NCBI RefSeq assembly: GCF_018215265.2 | Contig: NZ_CP136562.1 | Location: 868,001 to 932,000, forward strand | DNA: 64,000 nucleotides | Reading direction: 5' to 3' | From: Paenarthrobacter sp. GOM3 | Lineage (GTDB): Bacteria > Actinomycetota > Actinomycetes > Actinomycetales > Micrococcaceae | The notes under the pieces: generated by a model | Told to the model about the DNA's origin: nothing | Seen by the model: only the letters and a program-made list of their open reading frames with translations | Databases searched by the model: none | Shown: positions 34,577 to 43,586 of the stretch, piece after piece | Layout of the letters: each line of letters opens with the position of its first letter | Position numbering within the stretch: position 1 is the first letter of the stretch | Position numbers and translations under genes: made by a program

Positions 34577-34740
34577 GGGAATCAGTGTCCTTTCGGTAGG
34601 CCACCGTGAGACCGGCCGGCCAGTTCGCGTCGGCCTGTTTGGCTGACAGGAATTACTTTGCCGGGCCACCCTCAAGAACCAATCCTGCAAACCCGCAACA
34701 GTCCCTCAGGAAAACCTCAAGACTCGCCACGAAACGCAAC

Positions 34741-34766
34741 GGTGCCTCCCCATCTGGGGAGGCACC
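34741..34766 (-). terminator. Terminator of the SDR gene
   Basis: A perfect inverted repeat (GGTGCCTCCCC/GGGGAGGCACC) with a four-base loop lies 27 bases after the stop of the SDR gene. A modest T-rich stretch (GTTGCGTTTCG) follows on the coding strand. Confidence 0.7.
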
Positions 34767-34792
34767 GGCGTCGTCATTCAGTTGAAGCAGTC

Positions 34793-35686
34793 CTACGGGG
34801 TGGGGCTGCCGCCGTTGACGTTCAGCGTTTCGCCCACCACGTAGCTGGATTCAGGCGAGGCGAGGAAAACATAGGCCGGGGCCAGCTCAGCCGGTTGACC
34901 GGCGCGGCCCAGGGGCGTCGACTGGCCGAATTCGGGCAGCTCCTCTTTCGGCTGTCCGCTGCTGACCTGCAGCGGCGTCCAGATCGGTCCTGGAGCCACC
35001 GCGTTCACCCGGATCCCCTTGGGGGCAAGTTGCTGCGCCAAGCCCTTGGTGAAGTTGTTGATGCTTGCCTTGGTCGTGGCGTAATCCACCAGCGTCGGCG
35101 AGGGGTTGTATGCCTGGATGGACGTGGTGTTGATGATGGTTGAGCCTGGCTGCAGGTGGGGGAGCGCGGCCTTGGTCAGCCAGAACATCGCGTACACGTT
35201 GGTCTTCTGCGTGTGGTCGAACTGCTCGTCCGTGATGTCGGCGAGTTCCTTCTGGGCCACCTGCTTGCCGGCGTTGTTGACCAGGATGTCTACCCCGCCC
35301 AACACGGCGACGGCGGTGTCCACGAGTTCCTGGCAGGTGGTTGAGTCCTTGAGGTCGCCGGGAACCTTCACGGCCTTGCGGCCTGCGGCTTCGATGAGGT
35401 TGGCGATCCTGGCGGCGTCTTCTTCCTCTTCGGGCAGGTAGGAAAGGACGACGTCGGCTCCCTCGCGTGCGAAGGCGATGGCGGTAGCGGCTCCGATGCC
35501 GGAGTCGGCCCCGGTGATGATCGCTTTGCGTCCCTCCAGCCGCCCCGTTCCACGGTAGCTTTCTTCGCCCAGGTCCGCCTTCGGCGTCAATTCTGCGTCG
35601 AGGCCGGGCTCGGGCTGGTGCTGCTTGGGCGGGGAGATGTGCTCGTAGGCGGTGACCGGGTTTCGGAAGGTGTACTGGTCAGTCAT
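34793..35686 (-). CDS. Short-chain dehydrogenase (YghA/YdaD general-stress type)
   Basis: 297 residues from ATG at 35686. An N-terminal extension of about 40 residues (TFRNPVTAYEHISPPKQHQ) is typical of this group. The NAD(P) motif GADSGIGAATAIA, NNAGKQ, the active-site Ser with YATTK and the NVNGGSPTP end are all present. These enzymes are often stress-induced; their substrate is poorly known. It is monocistronic with its own terminator. Confidence 0.9.
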   Translation of the reverse strand: MTDQYTFRNPVTAYEHISPPKQHQPEPGLDAELTPKADLGEESYRGTGRLEGRKAIITGADSGIGAATAIAFAREGADVVLSYLPEEEEDAARIANLIEAAGRKAVKVPGDLKDSTTCQELVDTAVAVLGGVDILVNNAGKQVAQKELADITDEQFDHTQKTNVYAMFWLTKAALPHLQPGSTIINTTSIQAYNPSPTLVDYATTKASINNFTKGLAQQLAPKGIRVNAVAPGPIWTPLQVSSGQPKEELPEFGQSTPLGRAGQPAELAPAYVFLASPESSYVVGETLNVNGGSPTP

Positions 35687-35801
35687 GGTGGTCCTCCTGG
35701 TCCTTCTTCGTGCAACGCGGGCAGAAAAGCTAAGTAAGCTTACGATTTCTACCTTAGGCACGTGGAGGTGTACGTGCCAAGTTCCAGGCGGGTAACCCGG
35801 T

Positions 35802-36881
35802 CTATGCCGCCGAGTGGACGGCTACAGAAGCGCGCTCAACCGCGGGGCATTCGATTTTCAAGGCAGCGCCGTCCGGGGCTGCCTCCAAGCCCAGGAGCAT
35901 GCGCACACCGGCCGCCCCGAGTTCGTAGTGCGGCAACGATACGGTGGACAGCGGCGGCCGAAGGTGTGCCGCGATGACTTCCTGGTTGTCGAACCCCACC
36001 ACGGCGATGTCGTCCGGGATGGACAGGCCATTCTCCCGCAGGCCGTCATACAGGCCCATGGCCATGCGGTCGTTGTAGCAGTAGACGGCGGACACGTCTC
36101 GTTTCAAGAGCTCTGCGGTTGCGCCGTAACCGCCTTCCTGGTCCGGGTAGGCCTCAAGAACCAGGGTGGGGTCGAACGGTATGCCCGCGGCCTCAAGCGC
36201 TGCACGGTAGCCGGCGAGCCGTCCGTCCTTCGCCGGGGCAGGGGTGGTGGTGTTGATGAAGGCGATGCGGCGGTGGCCTCCACGGAGGAGGATATCCGTT
36301 GCTGACTGCCCGCCTTGGGCTTCATCAGGGACCACCGCCCGGGCAGATGGTGAATCCGGCGAAAAGCAGTTGACCAGGACAAAGTCGGATTCCCGCAACG
36401 TCGACGGAACATCAGTGGGCCGGTGGAACCAGGTGGAGTACAGGATGCCGCGGACTTTGTACTCCAGCATCATGGCGATGGCGTCTTTTTCCAGGTCGAG
36501 GTTGCCTTCGGTGTTGGCGATCAGGAGCGCGTACCCGTGTTTCCAGGCTTCGTCCTGCGCCCCGTGGATGATTTGGCCCGCGAAGGGGGTGGTGGCAACT
36601 CCGTCGGCAACCAGCCCGATGAACTTTGAGGTACCACTGACCAGGTTCTTGGCCATCGCATTGGGGCGGTATCCAAGCTGTCGAATGGTATCGTTGACGC
36701 GCTGGCGGGTTTCGTCTGCGATGCGCGCGTTCTTTTTCTTGTTGATCACCAGGGAAACTGTGGCCGTGGAAACGCCGGCTGCTTCTGCGACTTCGCGGAG
36801 GGTCACTGGATGGGCACGGTCGATTTTGACAGGAACGCCGGGGGTGGCCGCGTTGCCTGGATTTTTCTCCTGCGAAATCAT
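35802..36881 (-). CDS. LacI-family regulator of the levan locus
   Basis: 359 residues from ATG at 36881, which has GGAGG four bases upstream. An ATG at 36923 overlaps the permease stop (ATGA) and is an alternative. The helix-turn-helix is TLREVAEAAGVSTATVSLVI, followed by TRQRVNDTIRQLGYRPNAMAKNL and a sugar-binding-like effector domain with DRMAMGLYDGLRENGLSIPDDIAVVGFDN. It is the last gene of the GH32-transporter operon. It is the likely ligand of the three operators at 41589-41683. The effector is probably an imported fructan fragment. Confidence 0.9.
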   Translation of the reverse strand: MISQEKNPGNAATPGVPVKIDRAHPVTLREVAEAAGVSTATVSLVINKKKNARIADETRQRVNDTIRQLGYRPNAMAKNLVSGTSKFIGLVADGVATTPFAGQIIHGAQDEAWKHGYALLIANTEGNLDLEKDAIAMMLEYKVRGILYSTWFHRPTDVPSTLRESDFVLVNCFSPDSPSARAVVPDEAQGGQSATDILLRGGHRRIAFINTTTPAPAKDGRLAGYRAALEAAGIPFDPTLVLEAYPDQEGGYGATAELLKRDVSAVYCYNDRMAMGLYDGLRENGLSIPDDIAVVGFDNQEVIAAHLRPPLSTVSLPHYELGAAGVRMLLGLEAAPDGAALKIECPAVERASVAVHSAA

Positions 36882-36919
36882 CTGTCCTCCACCAGGAGTA
36901 TATCCGCCTGTGTTAGCGG

Positions 36920-37822
36920 TCATCCCTTGGTCGCCCCGCTTTCAAGGCCCTGGATCATTGCCTTATTCAGGACGAGAAAAACTAGGAGCAACGGCGTGAT
37001 GGTCACGCACACGGCAGCGAAGGTGGCCGTCCAGTCAACCTTGCCCATGGCCCCGATGTAGTTTTGCAGGCCCAACGGGATTGTCTTCAATTCCTCCGAG
37101 AGGACAAAGGTGTTGGCGAAGATGAAGTCGTTCCAGATAAAGATGCTGTTGACCAGGACCACCGTGACCACTGTGTTCAAAGACAACGGCAGGGTGATGA
37201 GACCGAAAATCCGATATGGCCCGGCGCCGTCCAGGGAAGCGGCTTCGTAGGTTTCGCGGGGAATGTACTCGAAGAATGACGAGAACAGGTATATCGACAT
37301 CGGCAGGGCAAACCCGGCCAGGGGGATAATCATCGATTGGTAGGTGTCCAGCAGATTCACGGTTGAGTAATCGATGAAGAGCGGGACAAGTGCGATTTGG
37401 ACGGGAACAATAATCCCCACCAGGAACAGGCCGCGCACAAACCTGCTGAAGCGGAAGCCCAAAACCTGGATGGCGTAGGCGGCCATCATCCCAAACAAGA
37501 CGATGAGTACGTTGGCACCCATGGTCACGATGAAACTGTTCAGGATATTCCGGCCCAGGTCTCCCGTTTCGAACGCCCGTGCGTAGTTCTCCCATGTGAG
37601 GGAACCTGGCAGGGCAAACGGATCTCCCGTGGCGAAGTCCTGTTCGGTGCGAAGGCTGGTGAGGAACAGCCATGCGAGGGGGTAGACCTGGACGATCACG
37701 ATGAGCATGATCAGGACCCGTGACAGGGTCCGGTACAGGCTGGGCTTGCGGCGTCGCGGCTTGGATACCGGTGCCCGCGGCGGGCCGGTGGGGGTGCTGG
37801 CCGGGGCTGTCTGGGCGATCAT
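36920..37822 (-). CDS. CUT1 sugar ABC transporter permease (MalG-like)
   Basis: 300 residues from ATG at 37822, inside the stop of the MalF-like gene (37819). Six membrane segments follow a Pro/Arg-rich N-terminal tail. The coupling motif is YEAASLDGAGPYRIFGLITLPL, matching EAA---G---------I-LP of sugar permeases. With the MalF-like protein it forms the channel. No ATPase gene is present in the operon. Confidence 0.9.
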   Translation of the reverse strand: MIAQTAPASTPTGPPRAPVSKPRRRKPSLYRTLSRVLIMLIVIVQVYPLAWLFLTSLRTEQDFATGDPFALPGSLTWENYARAFETGDLGRNILNSFIVTMGANVLIVLFGMMAAYAIQVLGFRFSRFVRGLFLVGIIVPVQIALVPLFIDYSTVNLLDTYQSMIIPLAGFALPMSIYLFSSFFEYIPRETYEAASLDGAGPYRIFGLITLPLSLNTVVTVVLVNSIFIWNDFIFANTFVLSEELKTIPLGLQNYIGAMGKVDWTATFAAVCVTITPLLLVFLVLNKAMIQGLESGATKG

Positions 37823-38700
37823 GAGTCTGCCTTCCGCTTGAGCATGAACAGGATGAGGCCGACGGCGACGAGGCACTCGATCACGATGAACACGGAGATG
37901 GTACTTGCGTACCCGAAATCGGTACTGGTGAATGCTGTCTTGTACATGTAGGTAGTGAGCAGCTCGGACGATTGTCCTGGGCCTCCGTTGGTCATCAGGT
38001 AGGGGATGTCGAACCCACGCAGGCCATAGGTGGTGGCCATGATGGTCGTGGTGATCCATACCGGGCGGATGTACGGGAACCGGATTTTCGTGAAGAGCGT
38101 CCACTTGGAAGCGCCGTCAAGGACCGCGGCTTCTTCGAGCTCCTTGGGAACGGCGATGAGGGCCGCATAAATGATGAGCATGTAAAGCCCGGTGAAGCGC
38201 CAGCCTTCCGGGGCGGACACTGCCGCAAGGACGGTGTTCACATCCGAAAGCCAGGCACGCTCCATGGAGCCCAGGCCCACCCAGTGCAGCAACTGGTTGA
38301 GCAGGCCCACCGGGTCTATCGAGTAGATGCGTACAAAGAGGAACGCAATGGCTACGGTCGAGATGACGGCGGGCAGTAGGTAGAGGGTCTTGATGAGCTC
38401 CCGGCCGCGACGCAGGGAGGTCAGCAGGCTGGCAACCACCAACGCCCCGCCGAGTTGCAGGACCAGGCAGATAGCCAGATAGAGCAGGGCATTGAAGAAC
38501 GAGCGCCAGAAAATGTCATCAGCGGTGAGCATCCTGACGTAGTTCGCCAGCCCGACGAACTCCATGTCGCTGATGCCGTTCCACGAGAAGAAGCTCAGGA
38601 ACAGGGACTGGAGAATGGGGAAGAGAACGGCTGCGCAGTAGAGCAGGAGTGGCGGGAGCAGGAACACCAGGACTGACGTCCTTGACCTGTTGGGAAGCAT
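37819..38700 (-). CDS. CUT1 sugar ABC transporter permease (MalF-like)
   Basis: 293 residues with six membrane segments. The coupling motif EEAAVLDGASKWTLFTKIRFP fits the MalF/UgpA family. The first segment is around residues 10-30, with the family NYVRMLTADDIFWRSFFNAL after it. It lies 48 bases after the binding-protein gene and overlaps the MalG-like gene by four bases. Confidence 0.9.
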   Translation of the reverse strand: MLPNRSRTSVLVFLLPPLLLYCAAVLFPILQSLFLSFFSWNGISDMEFVGLANYVRMLTADDIFWRSFFNALLYLAICLVLQLGGALVVASLLTSLRRGRELIKTLYLLPAVISTVAIAFLFVRIYSIDPVGLLNQLLHWVGLGSMERAWLSDVNTVLAAVSAPEGWRFTGLYMLIIYAALIAVPKELEEAAVLDGASKWTLFTKIRFPYIRPVWITTTIMATTYGLRGFDIPYLMTNGGPGQSSELLTTYMYKTAFTSTDFGYASTISVFIVIECLVAVGLILFMLKRKADS

Positions 38701-38748
38701 GGTGGGCCTTTCGGGGCGGGGGGCTTTTGCAGCCCCCCGCGCTTGTGT

Positions 38749-40089
38749 TTACTTGAAGAACTTGGGAGCGTTCTGCTTGATGGCGTCGTCCATCGTCTGC
38801 GTGAACTGTTCGGGGGTGATGTTTCCCTGGACAAGGAGGACGAGTTCCTGCTGCAACCGGCCGTTGGTAGTCGGGTCCAGTTGGGTATCCCACGGCATGG
38901 CCTGCTTGCTCCCGAGGCCGTTCGCGGCGTCGAGGGCTTTCTTGTAGAGCGGCGTGGCGTTCGCGGGCACCGCGGTTTGGACGTTGGTGGTGGGGGACAG
39001 GGCGCCGGTGGCAGCGTATTCAGCCGGATACTTTCCCAATGCGAACTTCAGGAAGTCACTGACCAGCGGATCGTAGGTCTTGGAGTTCACGGCCATGCCA
39101 ATTCCCGACGGCGAGACGTACTCGTTCGCTGACGTCACCGCTTTCTCCGTGGTGGGAAGGGTGAAGAAATCGATGTCGTCCCGCACGGCAGGGTTCAGTT
39201 TGTCGGTGGCCAGGCTGGGCAGTTCCCAGGTTCCAATGTTGTACATCGCTGCCTGGCCCGAGGTGAACTGGTTCTGAGCGTCCGAATAGCCCTGGGCAGA
39301 GAAACCGTCCTGGAAGCAGTTCGCCTTGCCGAGTTCGGCCAGCCACGAGACCGTCTTTTTACCTGCCGGATCGGCAAATGAGGCCTCACCCTTCTTCAGT
39401 TTCTGCACGAACTCCGGCCCGGCTTCACGGAAGGGCTGGTAGGCGACGTAGCGTTCCAACGGCCACTGGTCCTGGCCGTCCAGGGCAATGGGGGTGATGC
39501 CGGCCTTCCTCAACGCCGTGCACATGGCAGGAATGTCGTCCAGGGACTTCGGAATGGAAACGCCGGCCTTTTGCAGGAGTGCTTTGTTGTACCACATGAA
39601 TTCGAGCTCGAACTGGAACGGAATCATGTACAAGGAGCCGTCGTCGAACCGCTGGTAGTCCAAGGCCCCGGGGCGGTAGTCGTCGTAGACTCCCAAGGTT
39701 TTCAGCAGCTTGTCGGCGTCAACCATCTTGCCTTGCTTGGCGAGCTGCTGGGCGAAGGGGGTGGCGTCGGTGTCGAACAGTTCAGGGAGCTTGTTCGCGG
39801 CGGCCAACGTTTCGAGTTTTTGGATGTATGAGGGCCGGTCCGGGGTGGTGATGAGGTTCAGCGCGAAGCCGGGGTGGTCCTTGGCGTAGTCATCGGCGAG
39901 CTTCTTCATGATGTTGATGACGGCGCCGTCGGCGGGCCGGGACAGTAACCAGGAAATTTCGCGGGGCTTGATCTCGCCGGCAGGACTCACGTCGGCAGGG
40001 TTGCCTGCGTTGCCGCCGCCACCACCACACGCCGTCAGCGCGAGCGCGCAGGCAGCTGCAACAGCAGCCGCTCGGAATAGTTTCTTCAT
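38749..40089 (-). CDS. Sugar ABC transporter solute-binding lipoprotein
   Basis: 446 residues. A lipoprotein signal peptide ends at the lipobox LTACGGGGG, so it is anchored outside the membrane. The rest is a family-1 extracellular sugar-binding protein (WLLSRPADGAVINIMKKLADDY; later FTSGQAAMYNIGTWELP). By position between an intracellular GH32 gene and two CUT1 permeases, it is predicted to capture a fructose oligosaccharide or difructose dianhydride IV released by the divergent secreted enzyme. Confidence 0.9.
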   Translation of the reverse strand: MKKLFRAAAVAAACALALTACGGGGGNAGNPADVSPAGEIKPREISWLLSRPADGAVINIMKKLADDYAKDHPGFALNLITTPDRPSYIQKLETLAAANKLPELFDTDATPFAQQLAKQGKMVDADKLLKTLGVYDDYRPGALDYQRFDDGSLYMIPFQFELEFMWYNKALLQKAGVSIPKSLDDIPAMCTALRKAGITPIALDGQDQWPLERYVAYQPFREAGPEFVQKLKKGEASFADPAGKKTVSWLAELGKANCFQDGFSAQGYSDAQNQFTSGQAAMYNIGTWELPSLATDKLNPAVRDDIDFFTLPTTEKAVTSANEYVSPSGIGMAVNSKTYDPLVSDFLKFALGKYPAEYAATGALSPTTNVQTAVPANATPLYKKALDAANGLGSKQAMPWDTQLDPTTNGRLQQELVLLVQGNITPEQFTQTMDDAIKQNAPKFFK

Positions 40090-40133
40090 GGGGACAATCT
40101 CCCTTGATTGGTCGGAACGATGGGTTGGGGTAT

Positions 40134-41570
40134 TCAGTTGTCGGTGCGTTGGCGTATCTCAAATTCGGCAATGGTGACCGCGCCTTCGCCGGCAAAGACG
40201 CCGATCCGCCCGTTGGGGCGGTCATAGATCCTTGCGCTCAGCGCGACTTGGCGGTCGACGACGGCGACGCACGTGTCGCCGTCGACGATCACCTCAAGCG
40301 TGTGCTTGCCTGGGGCGACGTCGCAGGGGCGTTCCAACGCGATGTCGAAGGGGACATGGCCCGAGACCTGCCACTGGGCGTCGCCGGTCAGTTCCCGGGG
40401 CCAGCGATCGAAGACGAGCCGGCCACGTTTGGGTTCGAGGCGCAGCACGTAAGAGTGGTCGCCGTCGTCGCTTGACCGGAGCAGCAGTCCACATTCGGTG
40501 GTGTTGGGCGCAATGTCGAACACGGCCTTCGCATAGAACTGGCTGGGCAGTTCCTCGTCCGGGATGATCGCGGCGTAGCTGTCAGGTACGTCCAAAGCGG
40601 CGGGCAACGGATGAGTCAGGGTTAATGGCACGTCTTCCCAGAAGCTGTCCACGAGCTCGTCGGCAAATCCGAAGCCGAGCGTCCCGTCCGGGTTCTGGCG
40701 GGCTTCCAGGACGGACATGGTGCCGGCCCACTGCCATGCTCCGTCGTCGGTGTTGCCTTCCTTGCTGGCAATCCAGCCGAAGAAGAAGCGCCGATCGTCG
40801 CGGGCGGCGCTTTTCGAAGCGTAGAAGGCGCGGCCATCGATGCTGTCCAGTTCGGGTACCGACCATGGCCCGTCCGGGCTTTTGGCCATGCGATACCTGG
40901 TGGTGAACGTTTCGGAGAATTCGGAGTACACCATGTACCACCAGTCACCCCACTGGAAAACGTCCGGGCATTCGTGGGTGATGTACCGGCGCGGGTCCCA
41001 GAATGGCTCCGCGTATTCCCAGGTACCCAAATCCCGGGAGACGCACTGGGCGATCACACCTCGACGGCGTTCGGGGCCGCCGGAGTGCCTGGCCGCGATG
41101 AGCATGCGCCAGAGTCCGCTTCCCTCATCGCGGAAGACGAATGGGTCCCGCCAGTCGCCGGATTCGTAGCCCTCCGGAGCGCCGAAGGTGAGTTCCGGAT
41201 CTTTGGTCCAGCTCCGCATCCCATCCGTACTTGTGGCGTGCATGACCAGCTGGAGGGGAGCGCCATCCGGGCCCAGGTTTCGCGGGTTTTGGCCGGTGTA
41301 GAACAGGTGGTGGGTGCCATCGCCGTCAACTATCACGCTGCCGGTGTAGGCATTGAAGTCGGGTTCGTCCTCGTTTCCGTGCGGCAGGGCGACGCCATGG
41401 TTTTCGAACTGGGTGAGGTCCTTGGTGGTGACCAGGTTCCACGACGTTCCAGGCTTGGGGTTGGAGCGTTCTTCATGAAGGTAGAAGAGCCAGAACTCCC
41501 CGTCCTTCTCGAAGGGGATAAGGTCCCCAACCCATCCGTCAGTGGGCTGGAAGAAAACTGAGCGTTTCAT
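40134..41570 (-). CDS. Cytoplasmic GH32-like glycosidase, candidate difructose-anhydride/levan-oligosaccharide hydrolase
   Basis: 478 residues without a signal peptide. The five-bladed propeller of GH32 can be traced with an altered first motif: GWVGDLIPF (Asp16) in place of WMNDPNG. The transition-state Asp (WRDPF, Asp142) and acid/base Glu (HECPD, Glu200) are retained. A C-terminal beta-sandwich ends AVTIAEFEIRQRTDN. It is the first gene of the transporter operon and lies divergent from the secreted GH32 enzyme. The pairing suggests that it opens the imported product. A dianhydride substrate would fit the unusual nucleophile region, but that is an inference. Confidence 0.8.
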   Translation of the reverse strand: MKRSVFFQPTDGWVGDLIPFEKDGEFWLFYLHEERSNPKPGTSWNLVTTKDLTQFENHGVALPHGNEDEPDFNAYTGSVIVDGDGTHHLFYTGQNPRNLGPDGAPLQLVMHATSTDGMRSWTKDPELTFGAPEGYESGDWRDPFVFRDEGSGLWRMLIAARHSGGPERRRGVIAQCVSRDLGTWEYAEPFWDPRRYITHECPDVFQWGDWWYMVYSEFSETFTTRYRMAKSPDGPWSVPELDSIDGRAFYASKSAARDDRRFFFGWIASKEGNTDDGAWQWAGTMSVLEARQNPDGTLGFGFADELVDSFWEDVPLTLTHPLPAALDVPDSYAAIIPDEELPSQFYAKAVFDIAPNTTECGLLLRSSDDGDHSYVLRLEPKRGRLVFDRWPRELTGDAQWQVSGHVPFDIALERPCDVAPGKHTLEVIVDGDTCVAVVDRQVALSARIYDRPNGRIGVFAGEGAVTIAEFEIRQRTDN

Positions 41571-41885
41571 CTGCGCTGATGTCCATTCTGCTAAAGCGTT
41601 TGATCACCATGAAGGTAGCGCAGGTCACATCAGTTGATCAAGCGTTTTAGCAAAAGAATTCCGTAAGTGCTAAAACGCTTGACCGCTGCGTCCGGAAGCC
41701 ACTATGGTCCTAGCTACCGATGACAAACCGCGCTCCCTCGACGCCGAGCGGGCTGACCTGGTCACCGTCATCGACACATGTTCTCCAGCCCTATGACGGC
41801 GTAGCTTTGGCGCGCCCGGCCACACCCTGTCCGGTCTCCCGTTGTTGCGCCCTCATGCCACTGAATGCTTGAGAGGAAACACTTC
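41571..41885. promoter_or_regulatory. Divergent control region of the levan locus with three LacI operators
   Basis: Three copies of one palindrome-like site lie between the divergent GH32 genes: TGCTAAAGCGTTTGATCA (41589-41606), TGATCAAGCGTTTTAGCA (41635-41652, inverse orientation) and TGCTAAAACGCTTGAC (41668-41683). The shared core is GCTAAAACGCTTGA with a central CG, typical of LacI-family operators. The first lies close to the leftward start, the other two in mid-region, allowing repression of both directions and looping. The remaining 200 bases to 41885 hold no convincing gene. Confidence 0.82.
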
Positions 41886-43445
41886 ATGACGCTCGAAATT
41901 TCACGCCGAACAGTCCTGCAAGGGACGGGAGCTGGCGCGTTGGCGCTGCTCATGGGCGGCGTCGCCGCGGGAACGGCCCAGGCGGTGCCCTCCCTCAGGG
42001 CCGTTTACCATATGACCCCGCCGTCAGGCTGGCTGTGTGATCCCCAACGGCCGGTCCACACCAACGGTGCCTACCAGCTCTACTACCTGCACTCCAGCAT
42101 CAATAATGGCCAGGGTGGCTGGGACCACGCCACCACCAACGACTGCGTCTCGTTTACGCACCACGGTGTGGTGATGCCGCTCCAACCCGACTTTCCGGTG
42201 TGGTCAGGATCGGCAGTGGTGGATACGGCGAACACTGCAGGCTTTGGCTCCGGGGCGGTGATCGCCCTCGCGACCAAGCCCACTGACGGGATCCGGAAGT
42301 ATCAGGAGCAGTACCTCTATTGGTCCACGGACGGCGGCTCCACCTTCACCGCACTGCCTGACCCGGTGATCGTGAACACCGATGGCCGCGCCGCTACCTC
42401 GCCGGCCGCGATCGAGAACGCGGAGTGGTTCCGTGACCCCAAGCTCCACTGGGACACCACTCGCAACGAGTGGGTGTGCGTCATCGGGCGGGCACGCTAC
42501 GCGGCTTTCTATACGTCGCCGAACCTGCGCGACTGGCAATGGACTTCCAACTTCGACTACCCCAACCATGCGCTCGGCGGGATCGAATGCCCCGATCTGT
42601 TCGAGATGACCGCCAACGACGGCACCCGGCATTGGATTTTTGCGGCGAGCATGGATGCGTACAGCATTGGCCTGCCCATGACCTACGCCTATTGGACTGG
42701 TTCCTGGAATGGCACGGCGTTCACAGCCGATAACCTGACGCCCCAGTGGCTCGACTGGGGGTGGGATTGGTACGCCGCGGTGACGTGGCCCGCCGCTGAA
42801 GCGCCCGAAACAAAGCGGCTCGCTATCGCCTGGATGAACAACTGGAAGTACGCCGCCCGCGACGTCCCCACGGACGCCTCGGATGGCTATAACGGGCAGA
42901 ACTCGATAGTTCGGGAGCTTAGGCTGGAGCAGCAACCTGGTGGCTGGTACAGCCTGTTGAGCGCTCCCATCGCCGCCCTCCAGGCCTACGCGACAGCAAC
43001 CGTAGGCCTCCCTGATGTCACCGTGGACGGAAGCGTGGTCCTGCCGTGGGCCGGACGCGCCTACGAGCTGGAGCTCGACATTTCCTGGGATGCCGCAACG
43101 AATGTTGGGGTGTCCGTGGGGCGTTCTCCCGACGGCTCGCGGCACACCAACGTTGGCAAGTACGGCGGAGACCTTTACGTGGACCGTGCGCCGTCAGACC
43201 AAAACGGCTATGCGTTGGCGCCCTACACCCGCGCCGCCGCGCCCATCGACACCGGTGCCCGGTCGGTGCACCTGCGCATCTTTGTCGACACCCAAAGCGT
43301 TGAGGTTTTCGTCAATTCGGGGCACACCGTGGTCTCGCAGCAGGTGCATTTCGCTGACGGTGACACCGGCATCTCGCTCTACGCCGACGGAGGCCCGGCG
43401 ACCTTCACCGGAATAACCATCCGCGAGTTCGGAAACTCCATCTAG
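41886..43445 (+). CDS. lftA: Secreted levan fructotransferase (DFA IV-forming), GH32
   Basis: 519 residues from ATG at 41886 (AGAGGAAA six bases before). A Tat signal (SRRTVLQGTGAGALALLMGG) ends near AQA-VPS. The mature protein matches, from memory, the Arthrobacter levan fructotransferase family almost throughout: YHMTPPSGWLCDPQRPV, YAAFYTSPNLRDW, GGIECPDLFE, DWGWDWYAAVTWP. Catalytic residues by GH32 numbering here: Asp52 (nucleophile, WLCDP instead of WMNDP), Asp184 (RDP), Glu234 (ECP). Such enzymes split levan by intramolecular transfer into difructose dianhydride IV (EC 4.2.2.16). The C-terminal beta-sandwich is present. It diverges from an importer operon. Confidence 0.88.
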   Translation: MTLEISRRTVLQGTGAGALALLMGGVAAGTAQAVPSLRAVYHMTPPSGWLCDPQRPVHTNGAYQLYYLHSSINNGQGGWDHATTNDCVSFTHHGVVMPLQPDFPVWSGSAVVDTANTAGFGSGAVIALATKPTDGIRKYQEQYLYWSTDGGSTFTALPDPVIVNTDGRAATSPAAIENAEWFRDPKLHWDTTRNEWVCVIGRARYAAFYTSPNLRDWQWTSNFDYPNHALGGIECPDLFEMTANDGTRHWIFAASMDAYSIGLPMTYAYWTGSWNGTAFTADNLTPQWLDWGWDWYAAVTWPAAEAPETKRLAIAWMNNWKYAARDVPTDASDGYNGQNSIVRELRLEQQPGGWYSLLSAPIAALQAYATATVGLPDVTVDGSVVLPWAGRAYELELDISWDAATNVGVSVGRSPDGSRHTNVGKYGGDLYVDRAPSDQNGYALAPYTRAAAPIDTGARSVHLRIFVDTQSVEVFVNSGHTVVSQQVHFADGDTGISLYADGGPATFTGITIREFGNSI

Positions 43446-43586
43446 CGACGTGCTGCGGGGCGAGGGTTACGTAGTTATCCACAAACGTAAGGACGCGGAC
43501 GACGGCGGCCCTCGCCTCGCGCTAGGCTGGTTACCTCGGCTGATGCAAGTGGCCGCAGGAACCACCTATGCGGAGCTTTCCTCTTA

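Noticed and set aside
33489..34604. A 371-codon leftward open frame covering the TasA-like region and the Hpt-like gene
   Set aside because: Its first two thirds are Arg/His/Gln-rich out-of-frame translation of the TasA-like gene, whose strong codon bias leaves the next frame open. Only the last 135 codons, with their own ribosome site, are protein-like.
41704..41796. A 30-codon open frame between the levan operators and lftA
   Set aside because: No ribosome site is present and it lies in the likely 5' untranslated region of lftA.
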